Origin: Fructilactobacillus myrtifloralis
GTDB taxonomy: Bacteria > Bacillota > Bacilli > Lactobacillales > Lactobacillaceae
Direction of reading: 5' to 3'
Length of the DNA: 64,000 bases
Assembly (NCBI RefSeq): GCF_024029335.1
Contig: NZ_CP097116.1
Span: 496,001-560,000, forward strand
The notes beneath the pieces are model-generated. The model made no database searches. It saw only the letters and a program-made list of their open reading frames with translations, and was not told where the DNA came from. Made by a program: the position numbers and the translations under genes. Shown in pieces: positions 1-7,968 of this stretch (positions are counted from its first letter, which is position 1; each line of letters starts with the position of its first letter).

Positions 1-945
1 CGGGTAGACAAAGTTTCCATCAATTTGTTGCACGATAATGACCACCACAATCGTCCAAAAAGCTTGCGCGGGACTCACGGTAATCGCCACTAAGAGGGCG
101 GGAAGAATCCCAATGTAGGGTCCTACGTAGGGAATCAAGTTACAGAACCCGGCAAAGACACCTAGAAGTAAGGCATACTTCTGCCCGATTAAGAAGTACC
201 CAATCGTGGTAAAGGTTCCGACAAACAGACACTCAATCACCTGACCACCAATGTAGTGCGACAGGGTTTGATTCATCTTAGTTAACAACGCCGTCGTTTG
301 CTTCCGGTGCCGTTCTGACAACGTTGGAAACAGTTTTTCAATACTAGGAAGGAACTTATCCCCATCTTTTAGCATATAAAAGAGGATGATCGGAGCTGTA
401 ATCATCGTGACCACGATGTTAGCCGCCATGGAAATGATGTCACCCGCACTTGAGGATAAGTGGGTCAACAAACTCTTCAAGTACGAAGAATATTCACTCT
501 GAACCTTCGTAATAATGGGATCCCAGTTAATGTTTTTCAAAAAGCCGTGCTTAGAAAGCTTCGTGAGCGATTCTTCTTGGTGCGCTGCAAACTGGGGCAT
601 GTGACTCGCCATGTTCGCAATTTGCCCGACTAACCGGGGTAAAAAGGACACGAAAATGAAGATAATCAAACCGATAAAGACCACGAAGATAATCGTGGTT
701 CCCCACGTCCGGTTGATCCGCTTGGTTTTTGAAACGGGAATCTTCATTAATAATTCCAAAATTGGATTCAACATGTAGTAGAGGAATCCGGCAATTAACA
801 ACGGGGCAAAGATGGTGGAAATAAAGACCCCGATTGGTCGAAACATGAAGTCAATCTTGGTACAGCCATAGATAATCGCCACCACCAGGAGAATTTCTAA
901 GGTCCAAAATAATAACTGTGTGCGTTTGCTGTTGCTCGTTTTCAT
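1..945 (-). CDS. AI-2E family transporter (YdbI/PerM-like), 3' end outside window
   Basis: Reading the minus strand from an ATG at 945 gives an open frame of 315 codons to the window edge without a stop, so the C-terminus is missing. The protein starts MKTSNSKRTQLLFWTLEIL, has several hydrophobic helices in the first ~110 residues, a hydrophilic middle part, and then membrane helices with the family-typical stretch containing GFCNLIPYVGPYIG near residues 280-293. Members of this family are polytopic membrane proteins. Some export the AI-2 signal, but most have no proven substrate. Its ATG overlaps the recX stop codon (ATGA, 942-945), so the two are probably translationally coupled, with recX first. 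Confidence 0.88.
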   Translation of the reverse strand, partial: MKTSNSKRTQLLFWTLEILLVVAIIYGCTKIDFMFRPIGVFISTIFAPLLIAGFLYYMLNPILELLMKIPVSKTKRINRTWGTTIIFVVFIGLIIFIFVSFLPRLVGQIANMASHMPQFAAHQEESLTKLSKHGFLKNINWDPIITKVQSEYSSYLKSLLTHLSSSAGDIISMAANIVVTMITAPIILFYMLKDGDKFLPSIEKLFPTLSERHRKQTTALLTKMNQTLSHYIGGQVIECLFVGTFTTIGYFLIGQKYALLLGVFAGFCNLIPYVGPYIGILPALLVAITVSPAQAFWTIVVVIIVQQIDGNFVYP

Positions 946-1760
946 TGCTGCCCCTTTATGTCGTCTATCAACTGATCAATGTCATCGAAGGCAAAGCCCC
1001 GTCGTAACAAGGCCTGTTTGACCTTTTGTTCCCGGGCAAGCCCCGTTTGCTTGCGATACTTATGCCAGGCTTTCTCCCCCGCTTGCGCTAACAAACGGGC
1101 TTGGTCGTCCGCATCAACCGTATCGTCAATTGCGGCAAGCGCCTCGTCGATGGTAGCAAAGGTAAAGCCCTTGCGCATCAGTGCTAATTTAGTCTTTTCA
1201 ATTCTCTTATTATATGGGTAACGTTGCGCTTGGTCAAACGTCTTTTGCGCTAACTGGATGGCAATTTTAAGCGCTTGCTCATCGGGATAATCGGTTGCTA
1301 CCGCCGTCTGGGCGAGATTTTCCGCAATTCCCTTGTGTTGGAGGTACCGTTGCGCCGCTTGGGGACCCTTTTTCCCCGCCAAAACCATCTGCTGCACATA
1401 CCGCTGCGCGTACTGGCGATCATCAAGCAATTGTAACTGTTTTAACCGGTCCACCACCTGATCAATCGCCGCTTCATCGTCGGTTAACGTTGCTAACTTC
1501 GTGCGTACCTCAGCCTCCGTGCGACTTTGATACGAAATAAAGTCAACCGCCTTGGCGTATAGTTTTGCCTGCTGATCGGCCGCCTGAATTGTTTGAATTA
1601 ACGAACGCGTCAGTTGCTGTCCCTGAAATAAATGGTACTGAATTAGGACTTCTTCACTTACTGGAAAGGCATACTGACCGTCTAGATACACGTTATAGCG
1701 CCCGGGCCGCTGTTGGGCGACCACTTTGGTAACTTTCGCTGTCACTGCATCAACTCCCAT
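942..1760 (-). CDS. recX: Regulatory protein RecX
   Basis: The 272-aa protein fits RecX of lactobacilli (about 260-270 aa). It shows the tandem three-helix repeats of the family, including R.YAQRYV.QMVLAGKKGP near residues 119-134 and two RKGF/RRGF repeat ends near 195 and 254. RecX binds and modulates RecA filaments in the cytoplasm during recombination and the SOS response. The ATG at 1760 has a GAAAGGA ribosome binding site about 10 bases upstream. It overlaps the following AI-2E-type transporter gene by four bases. Its start lies just beside the promoter of the divergent flavodoxin gene. No SOS box was recognised. Confidence 0.9.
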   Translation of the reverse strand: MGVDAVTAKVTKVVAQQRPGRYNVYLDGQYAFPVSEEVLIQYHLFQGQQLTRSLIQTIQAADQQAKLYAKAVDFISYQSRTEAEVRTKLATLTDDEAAIDQVVDRLKQLQLLDDRQYAQRYVQQMVLAGKKGPQAAQRYLQHKGIAENLAQTAVATDYPDEQALKIAIQLAQKTFDQAQRYPYNKRIEKTKLALMRKGFTFATIDEALAAIDDTVDADDQARLLAQAGEKAWHKYRKQTGLAREQKVKQALLRRGFAFDDIDQLIDDIKGQQ

Positions 1761-1780
1761 CGCACTCCATCCTTTCTAAA

Positions 1781-1809
1781 TTCACAATTATCACTGCTTC
1801 TGCTATACT
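1781..1809 (+). promoter_or_regulatory. Sigma-A-type promoter of the flavodoxin gene
   Basis: A -35 TTCACA (1781-1786) and -10 TATACT (1804-1809) are separated by 17 bases. The flavodoxin ATG follows 30 bases later with an AAGGAAG ribosome binding site at 1825-1831. Confidence 0.75.
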
Positions 1810-1838
1810 AAGGAGAAAAAATCGAAGGAAGTGCGCCC

Positions 1839-2294
1839 ATGACTCAAGCACACGTAGTATTTGCCACCATCACTGGTAACAACGAAGACATCGCGGACAT
1901 TGTCACCGAGGGATTAGAAGACCTTGGTCTCACGGTACAGGAGACCGAGATTTCGCAAACGGATCCAGAAGAACTGCTCGAAAGCGATCTGATCGTAATC
2001 TGTCCCTACACTTATGATGAAGGAAACCTGCCGGAAGAAGGTCTCGACTTTTTCGATGATCTTGCTGATCTGGATCTAACCGGAAAAATCTTTGGGGTCG
2101 CTGGCTCCGGCGACGTTTTTTACCAAGAGTTTTATAACGTCGCCGTTGATAAATTCGCCGATGCCTTGAAACAAACCGGCGCCACCCAAGGCGCTCCGAA
2201 CGTGAAGATTAATCTTGATCCGGACGAAGCAGACATCGAAACCCTTGATCAATTTTCAAAAACGCTGGTTGAGCATCTGCCCCACGCAGACTAA
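1839..2294 (+). CDS. Flavodoxin
   Basis: The 151-aa acidic protein has the short-chain flavodoxin fold signature. The N-terminal strand-loop FATITGNNEDIAD (residues 7-19) is the FMN phosphate-binding T.TGN motif, and there are further conserved segments around CPYTYDEGNLPEE (residues 55-67) and FGVAGSGDVFY (residues 86-96). Flavodoxins carry electrons in the cytoplasm, often in place of ferredoxin; the partner is not apparent here. The gene is monocistronic, with its own promoter (1781-1809) and a strong terminator directly downstream. Confidence 0.92.
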   Translation: MTQAHVVFATITGNNEDIADIVTEGLEDLGLTVQETEISQTDPEELLESDLIVICPYTYDEGNLPEEGLDFFDDLADLDLTGKIFGVAGSGDVFYQEFYNVAVDKFADALKQTGATQGAPNVKINLDPDEADIETLDQFSKTLVEHLPHAD

Positions 2295-2303
2295 CCGGTC
2301 ACT

Positions 2304-2335
2304 AAGTCCCTCCCTATTTGGTGAGGGACTTTTTA
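2304..2335 (+). terminator. Rho-independent terminator of flavodoxin gene
   Basis: The arms AAGTCCCTC (2304-2312) and GAGGGACTT (2323-2331) pair and are followed by T residues. The hairpin overlaps the last codons and the stop (2314-2316) of the convergent YihY gene. On the minus strand there is no T tract after it. Confidence 0.8.
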
Positions 2336-3207
2336 CTTACCAGTGATTTAAGTGACGTTTGCGTGGTCGCCTCGGGTAGTGATCCGTCACAGTACTCCTG
2401 CAGACTGGCGTTGATTACGGCGCCAAACAATAAAATCGTCCCCATGAAGTTTAACCACAGCATCAAGACCATCACGGTTCCCAGGGTTTTGTAGGCCGAA
2501 ATGCTACTGAAAAAGGAACTGATAATTAACGAAAAGACCTGGGTTAACACCAATAAGCCGATCAGCGCGACCACTGCTCCACAGACCACGTACCGAAACT
2601 TGGTCGTGACACTGGGAACAAAGTAGTACAGCAGGGTTAAAATAACGATGGATAAAACTAACGTGACGGGAAACCGGGCGTCATTTAACAGGTTCACGAC
2701 GCTCGTTGGCACGTGCAATTCTTTGTGGGCGAATTTCAATAATACGCGACCAAAGCCCATGACGATGATGAGCACAAACAGAAGGACTACTAACAACAGC
2801 ATCCATATAAACGAAGTTAGCCGATTCATGATGGAACTCTGGTCGGTAACTCCGTAGATTTTATTGACGGACCGCTGAAACGCTGCCATCGAACTACTAG
2901 CCGACCAGATTACGATAATAATCCCGATCGACAGGATGCTCCCCCCGTTCCCGGTAAAAATCGACTTAGCAATCGGGGCAATGCCCTGGTAAATCGACCC
3001 CGGCACCATCGAATGAATCGTGGCGAGCACGTTGTTAACGTTGGAATTGGTTAGCCGAATGATTCCCCCGATGATAATCAGAATGGGAAAGAGGGAGAAC
3101 AACACGTAGTATGCAAACACCACGGCTGAATCGGAAACGTCCCCTAGGTTAAAGCGCTTGAGTACCAGTTTGCAAAACTGAATCACCTTTTGTTTGCGGG
3201 TTGTCAT
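2314..3207 (-). CDS. YihY/virulence factor BrkB family membrane protein
   Basis: The 297-aa protein has six hydrophobic segments (about residues 27-48, 88-108, 130-155, 175-197, 205-232 and 238-262). It contains family-typical stretches AYYVLFSLFPILIIIGG (residues 27-43) and WSASSSMAAFQRSVNKIYGV (residues 101-120). The family was once annotated as ribonuclease BN, but members are polytopic inner-membrane proteins of unknown function. The ATG at 3207 is preceded by a GAGGAGG site. It is divergent from the glycosyltransferase gene, and an extended -10 element (TGCTACAAT on the minus strand) lies in the intergenic region. Confidence 0.88.
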   Translation of the reverse strand: MTTRKQKVIQFCKLVLKRFNLGDVSDSAVVFAYYVLFSLFPILIIIGGIIRLTNSNVNNVLATIHSMVPGSIYQGIAPIAKSIFTGNGGSILSIGIIIVIWSASSSMAAFQRSVNKIYGVTDQSSIMNRLTSFIWMLLLVVLLFVLIIVMGFGRVLLKFAHKELHVPTSVVNLLNDARFPVTLVLSIVILTLLYYFVPSVTTKFRYVVCGAVVALIGLLVLTQVFSLIISSFFSSISAYKTLGTVMVLMLWLNFMGTILLFGAVINASLQEYCDGSLPEATTQTSLKSLVSKKSLTK

Positions 3208-3366
3208 GCTTACACATCCTCCTCTAAGTTACAACTTCATTAGTCGGTAAAATCGGTTGGTTTCATTGTAGCAGAAATTGGCATTTCGAATTACCCTAAA
3301 TTAATGCTAAAATAAAAGAGTAGTGCTACTTTTCGATTAACCTTGAACAACCAAGGAGGAACAACT

Positions 3367-4305
3367 TTGGAAACAATCAGTCTGATTGTCCCTTGTTATA
3401 ACGAACAAGCATCAATCCAATTATTTTACGATACGGTGGAAAAGGTCTTTGCACAAATGAACCAATCGACCGCCCAGTACCAACCGGACTATCTCTTTAT
3501 CAACGACGGATCTAGTGACGACACCGCCAAGATTCTCAGAGATTTACATCAGGAGCACCCAGAGACCGTCCACTTCATTTCCTTTTCAAGAAACTTTGGA
3601 AAAGAAGCCGCAATGGCAGCGGGACTTCGGAATGCCACCGGGGACTACGTAGCGTTAATGGACGTTGACCTCCAGGATCCTCCCGAATTACTCCCGAAGA
3701 TGCTCCACATTATCACCACGGAACCCTACGATTGTGTGGGCTGTGTGCAAACTAGCCGCAAACAAAATCCGATCCGGGCCTTTCTTTCCGCTAGTTTCTA
3801 TAAGGTTATCGACAGCCTTTCGGACGTGAAAATTAAACCCAACGTCCGTGACTACCGGCTCATGACCCGCCGGTACGTAAAAGCGGTCAACGAACTAACC
3901 GAATACAACCGTTTTTCAAAGGGAATCTTTAGCTGGGTGGGCTTTCAAACTAAATACCTGAAGTACCCCGGCCGCCCGCGGGCCGCTGGTGAGACCCACT
4001 GGTCAATGGTGCAACTAATTGAATACTCCATCGAAGGAATCGTTGATTTTTCCGATGCCCCACTGCGCATCGCCACCTTTGTCGGAGGAATCTCCTGTTT
4101 CCTCGCCATGATTGGCATCATCATCGTGGTGATCCGGGCCCTCTGCTTCGGAGATGCCGTAGCCGGCTGGCCGTCCCTCGTGTCCATCATGCTCCTCATT
4201 GGTGGAATTCAACTCTTTTGCCTTGGGATTCTCGGCAAGTACATTGGTAAGATTTACCTCGAAACGAAGCGCCGTCCCCAATACATCATTGAGGAGCAGG
4301 CCTAA
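3367..4305 (+). CDS. Family 2 glycosyltransferase (GtrB/CsbB/DPM1-like)
   Basis: The frame opens at a TTG (3343), but the best start is the TTG at 3367, six bases after the AAGGAGGA site at 3353-3360. This gives about 312 residues beginning METISLIVPCYNEQ. The GT-A domain has FINDGSSDDT (near residue 46) and the metal-binding region MDVDLQDPPELLPKML (near residue 98). Two C-terminal transmembrane helices follow (about residues 235-262 and 269-292). Such proteins move a sugar from a nucleotide donor to undecaprenyl phosphate. The stop codon overlaps the ATG of the GtrA-like gene (TAATG), so the pair probably builds and flips a lipid-linked sugar for cell-wall or teichoic acid decoration. Confidence 0.88.
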   Translation: METISLIVPCYNEQASIQLFYDTVEKVFAQMNQSTAQYQPDYLFINDGSSDDTAKILRDLHQEHPETVHFISFSRNFGKEAAMAAGLRNATGDYVALMDVDLQDPPELLPKMLHIITTEPYDCVGCVQTSRKQNPIRAFLSASFYKVIDSLSDVKIKPNVRDYRLMTRRYVKAVNELTEYNRFSKGIFSWVGFQTKYLKYPGRPRAAGETHWSMVQLIEYSIEGIVDFSDAPLRIATFVGGISCFLAMIGIIIVVIRALCFGDAVAGWPSLVSIMLLIGGIQLFCLGILGKYIGKIYLETKRRPQYIIEEQA

Positions 4306-4733
4306 TGAAAAAATTGCAAGCACTTTATCAACGCCACCACGACGTGGTCTTCTACCTCTTTTGGGGAGTCGCAGCCACCGTGGTGAACCTCGTGACCTTC
4401 TATCTCCTGACGCAGTATACAACCTTAAACTACGTCATTAACTACTCGGTCGCCTGGGTAATCACGGTATTATTTGCGTTTTATACCAATAAGTACTTTG
4501 TTTTTCACAATCACCACCACTCTACCCGTGAATTTTGGTACCAACTGGTCACCTTTTTCGCAGGCCGGTTTTTAACCTACCTCATCGGAGCTGGCATTTT
4601 AGTCCTTGGAGTAAGCGTGTTAAAGTTTGATTCTAATTTAGGGAAGAACCTAGTGAACGTGTTCCAAAACGTGGTAGTCATCATCTTGAACTACTTCTGG
4701 GCCATTTGGGTTTCGTTTCGCCAAAAAGCGTAA
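4305..4733 (+). CDS. GtrA family membrane protein (putative lipid-linked sugar flippase)
   Basis: The 142-aa protein has four predicted membrane helices (about residues 16-36, 41-61, 78-101 and 115-137). The GtrA pattern is visible: FWGVAATVVNLVTFYLL in helix 1 and FAFYTNKYFVF after helix 2. Family members (GtrA, GtcA) assist translocation of undecaprenyl-phosphate-linked sugars across the membrane. The one-base overlap with the upstream glycosyltransferase supports joint function. A terminator follows at 4766-4798. Confidence 0.88.
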   Translation: MKKLQALYQRHHDVVFYLFWGVAATVVNLVTFYLLTQYTTLNYVINYSVAWVITVLFAFYTNKYFVFHNHHHSTREFWYQLVTFFAGRFLTYLIGAGILVLGVSVLKFDSNLGKNLVNVFQNVVVIILNYFWAIWVSFRQKA

Positions 4734-4765
4734 TCGGTTCATAACCGGAACAACTACCATACAAT

Positions 4766-4798
4766 AAACCCGATTACCAAATTGGTAACCGGGTTTTA
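4766..4798. terminator. Bidirectional terminator between gtrA-like gene and YCII gene
   Basis: Arms AACCCGATTACC (4767-4778) and GGTAACCGGGTT (4784-4795) pair with one mismatch. T residues follow on the plus strand and a shorter T-rich stretch on the minus strand, serving two convergent genes. Confidence 0.75.
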
Positions 4799-4803
4799 TT
4801 AAT

Positions 4804-5094
4804 TTACGCGTTGATTAACGCCTGTAAACTGGGCGCGGCTTTAGATGGATGAAACTCAACGATGCGATACTGCGCAATCTGGTGCTGATAAAATGGATCC
4901 TGATGATAAATTGCTTCCAATTCTGCGCGAGACGGAACGGCTGCCAGAATGATGCCGCCATCCCGTGGTTCCTTGCGACCTGACAACAGAAAGTTCCCAG
5001 CGGCATAATTTCGGTCTAAATACGCATTGTGCGCCGCTAACTGCTGGTCCACCTCAGCCAGTGGTTTTTGGTACGTCAATTCAATTATAAACAT
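4804..5094 (-). CDS. YCII-related domain protein
   Basis: The 96-aa protein matches the small YciI-like family. It has an N-terminal strand MFIIELTYQKPL, a conserved His/Asp region (HNAYLDRNYAAG, residues 21-32), and DPFYQHQIAQYRIVEF near residues 66-81. These proteins form ferredoxin-like folds; functions are mostly unknown, though some act on small aromatic compounds. A strong AGGAGGA site precedes the ATG. It is divergent from a TetR regulator, and a 29-bp palindrome in the shared promoter region suggests the regulator controls both. Confidence 0.85.
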   Translation of the reverse strand: MFIIELTYQKPLAEVDQQLAAHNAYLDRNYAAGNFLLSGRKEPRDGGIILAAVPSRAELEAIYHQDPFYQHQIAQYRIVEFHPSKAAPSLQALINA

Positions 5095-5130
5095 AGTGCT
5101 TCCTCCTCATTTTGCTACCACTTTAATTTC

Positions 5131-5159
5131 AATGAATAAGTTCACTGAACACGTTCATT
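5131..5159. promoter_or_regulatory. Probable TetR operator between YCII and tetR genes
   Basis: A 29-bp imperfect palindrome centres on a C at 5145. The outer arms are AATGAA and TTCATT and the inner arms are TTCA and TGAA, spaced symmetrically by four bases. It abuts a TATAAT (5159-5164) that would serve the tetR gene. The position and symmetry fit an autoregulatory TetR site; binding is inferred. Confidence 0.55.
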
Positions 5160-5184
5160 ATAATCAGCTAGAAAGGAAATTGCA

Positions 5185-5778
5185 ATGGTTAACAAGCGCA
5201 CCCAGCAAAAAATCGCCACCCAGCAAAAAATCTTTGCGGCCGCCGTCCAATTAACTAAGGAACACGGGTTTACTCACATCTCGATTAAAGACATTGTCAC
5301 GGCCGCTCACGTCTCCACCGGGACGTTCTATCTCTACTTCAAGTCTAAACAGGACTTGATCTCCCAGGTTTATTACGACCATTTAAACCAGACCATGCAA
5401 GCGCTTTTAACTCGGCTTGCGTCGCAATCAATGTCGCCCCTCACCAAATTGCAAACCCTAGTGGCTGCCGAATTTGAATTTGCAGCAACCATGGGAGTTG
5501 AAATCACCACCCGGGCCTTCATTGCCAATCTGGATGCCAACCTCACCGCACCCGGGAACCACTTTCAACAGCGGACCTTTACCACTGGTCTGCAAGCCGA
5601 ACTCCACGCGGCCATCGCTGCGGGTGAAATTACACGGACTGACGAAGCCACCCTCTTTTTGGAACTGGAAACCATGGTGCGGGGTCTAATGTTGAGCTGG
5701 TGTTTTGCCAACGGTTCCTTCGCCATTCAAACCACGGGGAAGCAAATGATTCATGATTTTTTTGCTCCATTAGTGTAA
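5185..5778 (+). CDS. TetR/AcrR family transcriptional regulator
   Basis: The 197-aa protein has an N-terminal TetR helix-turn-helix: IFAAAVQLTKEHGFTHISIKDIV (residues 15-37), then AHVSTGTFYLYFKSKQDLI (residues 41-59), which contains the recognition helix and the typical YLYF.SK.DL motif. The C-terminal ligand domain is variable and gives no ligand. The ATG has an AAAGGAA site. It lies between a divergent YCII gene and a co-oriented SDR gene; palindromes stand in front of both neighbours, so either or both may be targets. Confidence 0.92.
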   Translation: MVNKRTQQKIATQQKIFAAAVQLTKEHGFTHISIKDIVTAAHVSTGTFYLYFKSKQDLISQVYYDHLNQTMQALLTRLASQSMSPLTKLQTLVAAEFEFAATMGVEITTRAFIANLDANLTAPGNHFQQRTFTTGLQAELHAAIAAGEITRTDEATLFLELETMVRGLMLSWCFANGSFAIQTTGKQMIHDFFAPLV

Positions 5779-5796
5779 CTTTTGTAAGCTAATTAG

Positions 5797-5818
5797 TTGC
5801 ATTGCGCGCCCAGTGCAA
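5797..5818. promoter_or_regulatory. Inverted repeat in the SDR promoter (candidate operator)
   Basis: TTGCATTG (5797-5804) and CAGTGCAA (5811-5818) form an inverted repeat with one mismatch and a 6-base spacer. It lies directly upstream of the likely -10 TACAAT (5822-5827) of the SDR gene. It could bind the upstream TetR protein, but it differs from the palindrome at 5131-5159. Confidence 0.4.
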
Positions 5819-5859
5819 GCGTACAATATACTCATACCAACTAAAAGGAGTTCAAACTT

Positions 5860-6609
5860 ATGAGTGTAAAAGATAAAGTGATTGTAATTACCGGTGGTTC
5901 ATCAGGAATGGGAGCTGCCACTGCCAAGTTAGCTAACGAACGTGGTGCCAAAGTCGTGATTGGATCGAGAAACCAAGCCAAACTTGATGCCATGCAGGCA
6001 GAAGTGGCTCATCCAGAAAACTTTGCAACCAAGCTCACTGACGTAACTAACGCTGCTGACGTACAAGCCCTAGTTCAGTTAGCCATCGATCAGTTTGGCC
6101 AACTTGACGTGATGTATAATAATGCCGGCATTATGCCTAAGGGTGACATTGCGGATGCCGAAAAATTACCAGTTTGGCAGGGATTGCTTGAAACCAATCT
6201 GATGGGTGTGTTAAATGGGATTGCAGCAGCTGTTCCAACGATGCGCAATCAAGGTCATGGGTTAATCATGGCAACCGATTCCGTTGCCGGCCACAAGGTT
6301 TCCCCTGGTTTTGGCGTTTACGGTGGAACTAAATTTGCCGTCAAAGTAATTATGGAAGGCTTGCGGCAAGAAGAACATGCCAACGGCATTAAGACGGGAA
6401 TTGTGTCCCCTGGTTTCGTTAACACAAACCTGATGAACACGATTAACGATCAAGCTACCCATGACCAGATCATGGCTGCAAATAACGCGACGAAGAACGG
6501 TTGGTTAAGTGCTGATGACATCGCTGAATTAGCGGTCTTCATGATGAGCCAACCAGAAAATGTTGACATCAACGAAATCATGGTTCGGCCTACGGGTCAA
6601 GATTTCTAA
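5860..6609 (+). CDS. Short-chain dehydrogenase/reductase
   Basis: The 249-aa protein is a classical SDR. The cofactor motif is TGGSSGMG (residues 11-18), followed by NNAG (residues 87-90), a catalytic Ser near residue 140 (ATDSVAG), and YGGTKFAVK (Tyr and Lys of the active site, residues 153-161). The substrate cannot be read from sequence. The ATG has an AAAAGGAG site. It follows a TetR gene with which it may form a regulatory unit, and a long terminator hairpin follows. Confidence 0.9.
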   Translation: MSVKDKVIVITGGSSGMGAATAKLANERGAKVVIGSRNQAKLDAMQAEVAHPENFATKLTDVTNAADVQALVQLAIDQFGQLDVMYNNAGIMPKGDIADAEKLPVWQGLLETNLMGVLNGIAAAVPTMRNQGHGLIMATDSVAGHKVSPGFGVYGGTKFAVKVIMEGLRQEEHANGIKTGIVSPGFVNTNLMNTINDQATHDQIMAANNATKNGWLSADDIAELAVFMMSQPENVDINEIMVRPTGQDF

Positions 6610-6621
6610 GTATCCAAATTT

Positions 6622-6673
6622 AAAAGTGCAATCAAACTTTAGTTTTTGACTAAAGTTCGATTGCACTTTTTTT
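6622..6673 (+). terminator. Terminator of SDR gene
   Basis: A long hairpin runs from about 6622 to 6668. The arms AAAAGTGCAATC and GATTGCACTTTT are separated by a second paired segment (AACTTTAG with CTAAAGTT), and a T tract follows. Confidence 0.85.
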
Positions 6674-6768
6674 AATGTCATTTAACCTAACACTAACCCT
6701 CGGCTTTCTCACAGAACTCCGTTATGCTAAGCACAAATCCCGGAACTACTTAGCGAGGAGGAACTTTT

Positions 6769-7968
6769 ATGAAGCACCAATTACAAGTTAACTCAGAGAT
6801 TGGCCCCTTACGAACGGTCTTAGTGCACCGTCCCGGGGCTGAATTAGAAAACATCACTCCGGCTACCATGCAGGAGTTACTTTTCGATGATGTCCCCTTT
6901 TTGAAAATGGCGCAACAAGAACACGATCAGTTCACTGACCTTCTGCGTCAGCATCACATCGAACCAGTTTACGTTGAGCACTTGCTGACGGAGACTATAA
7001 CCGAGCCGACCCTTAAAACCGCGTTCATCGCCGCCTACCTCGCCCAATTTCCCCTTTCGCCGCTCCAAAAGCGAGAAGCCACTACCTATCTGGAAAAATT
7101 AGCGTCCCCTGCATTGACCACCACCATTTACGCGGGATTACGAAGTGCCACGGTCGGGTTGCCGGAAAACTACCAGCAACCGTTTCTCCTCCCACCCCTT
7201 CCCAATGCTTACTTTACGCGCGACCCCCAGGCTACGTTGGGAACCGGGTTCACCATCAATCCCATGACCTTTGCCGCCCGTAAACCGGAGTCCATGATCT
7301 TTGAGTGGATTGTTCAGCATCACCCGCGCTTTCAGACGACCCCTACCTGGCTATCCCCCACCATCCCAACTCATTTGGAAGGTGGAGACGAGCTAGTGCT
7401 TAATCGGCAAACGCTGGCCCTCGGGATTTCAGAACGCACCACCCGAACCGCCGCGTTGACGTTAGCCCAGCACCTCTTTACTGATCCGGCGTCGTCCTTT
7501 ACAACCATCATCGCCATTCAAATTCCGCACAACCACGCCATGATGCACTTAGACACCGTGTTTACGATGGTCAATCGCGATCAATTCACCATTTTCCCCG
7601 GTATCATGGACCACGATTACCGGTTAAATATTGAAGTGCTTCAACCAGACGGACACGGTGGAGTATCCGTTAAACGGGCCACCCACTTAAAACCCGTCTT
7701 ACAAGCAGCCCTCGACCTGAGTGAGATTGATCTGATTGAAACGGGCGGGGGCGATGCCATCGTTGCTCCCCGCGAACAATGGAACGACGGCTCGAATAAC
7801 CTGGCAATCGCACCCGGCGAAGTGATCACCTAAGACCGCAACTACCGCTCCATTCAGTTGATGCGTGAACACGGTCTTACCGTGCATGAAATCCCCTCCT
7901 CAGAACTAGCTCGAGGCCGGGGTGGAGCTCGCTGTATGTCGCAGCCGTTGTGGCGGGATGATGTCTAA
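6769..7968 (+). pseudogene. arcA: Arginine deiminase, interrupted by an in-frame stop codon
   Basis: Residues 1-354 are clearly arginine deiminase: SEIGPLRTVLVHRPGAELEN at the start, FTRDPQATLG near residue 149, HLEGGDE near 202, and GGGDAI near 325. The frame stops at TAA (7831-7833) right after GEVIT. Reading on in the same frame gives a further 44 codons that end the family perfectly: [11 protein letters not shown], then [20 protein letters not shown], stopping at 7966-7968. The conserved residue at the stop is normally Tyr, so a Tyr codon has become TAA. The catalytic cysteine (in GARCMSQPL) lies beyond the stop, so the truncated product should be inactive. No arcB, arcC or arcD is present beside it. 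Confidence 0.93.
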
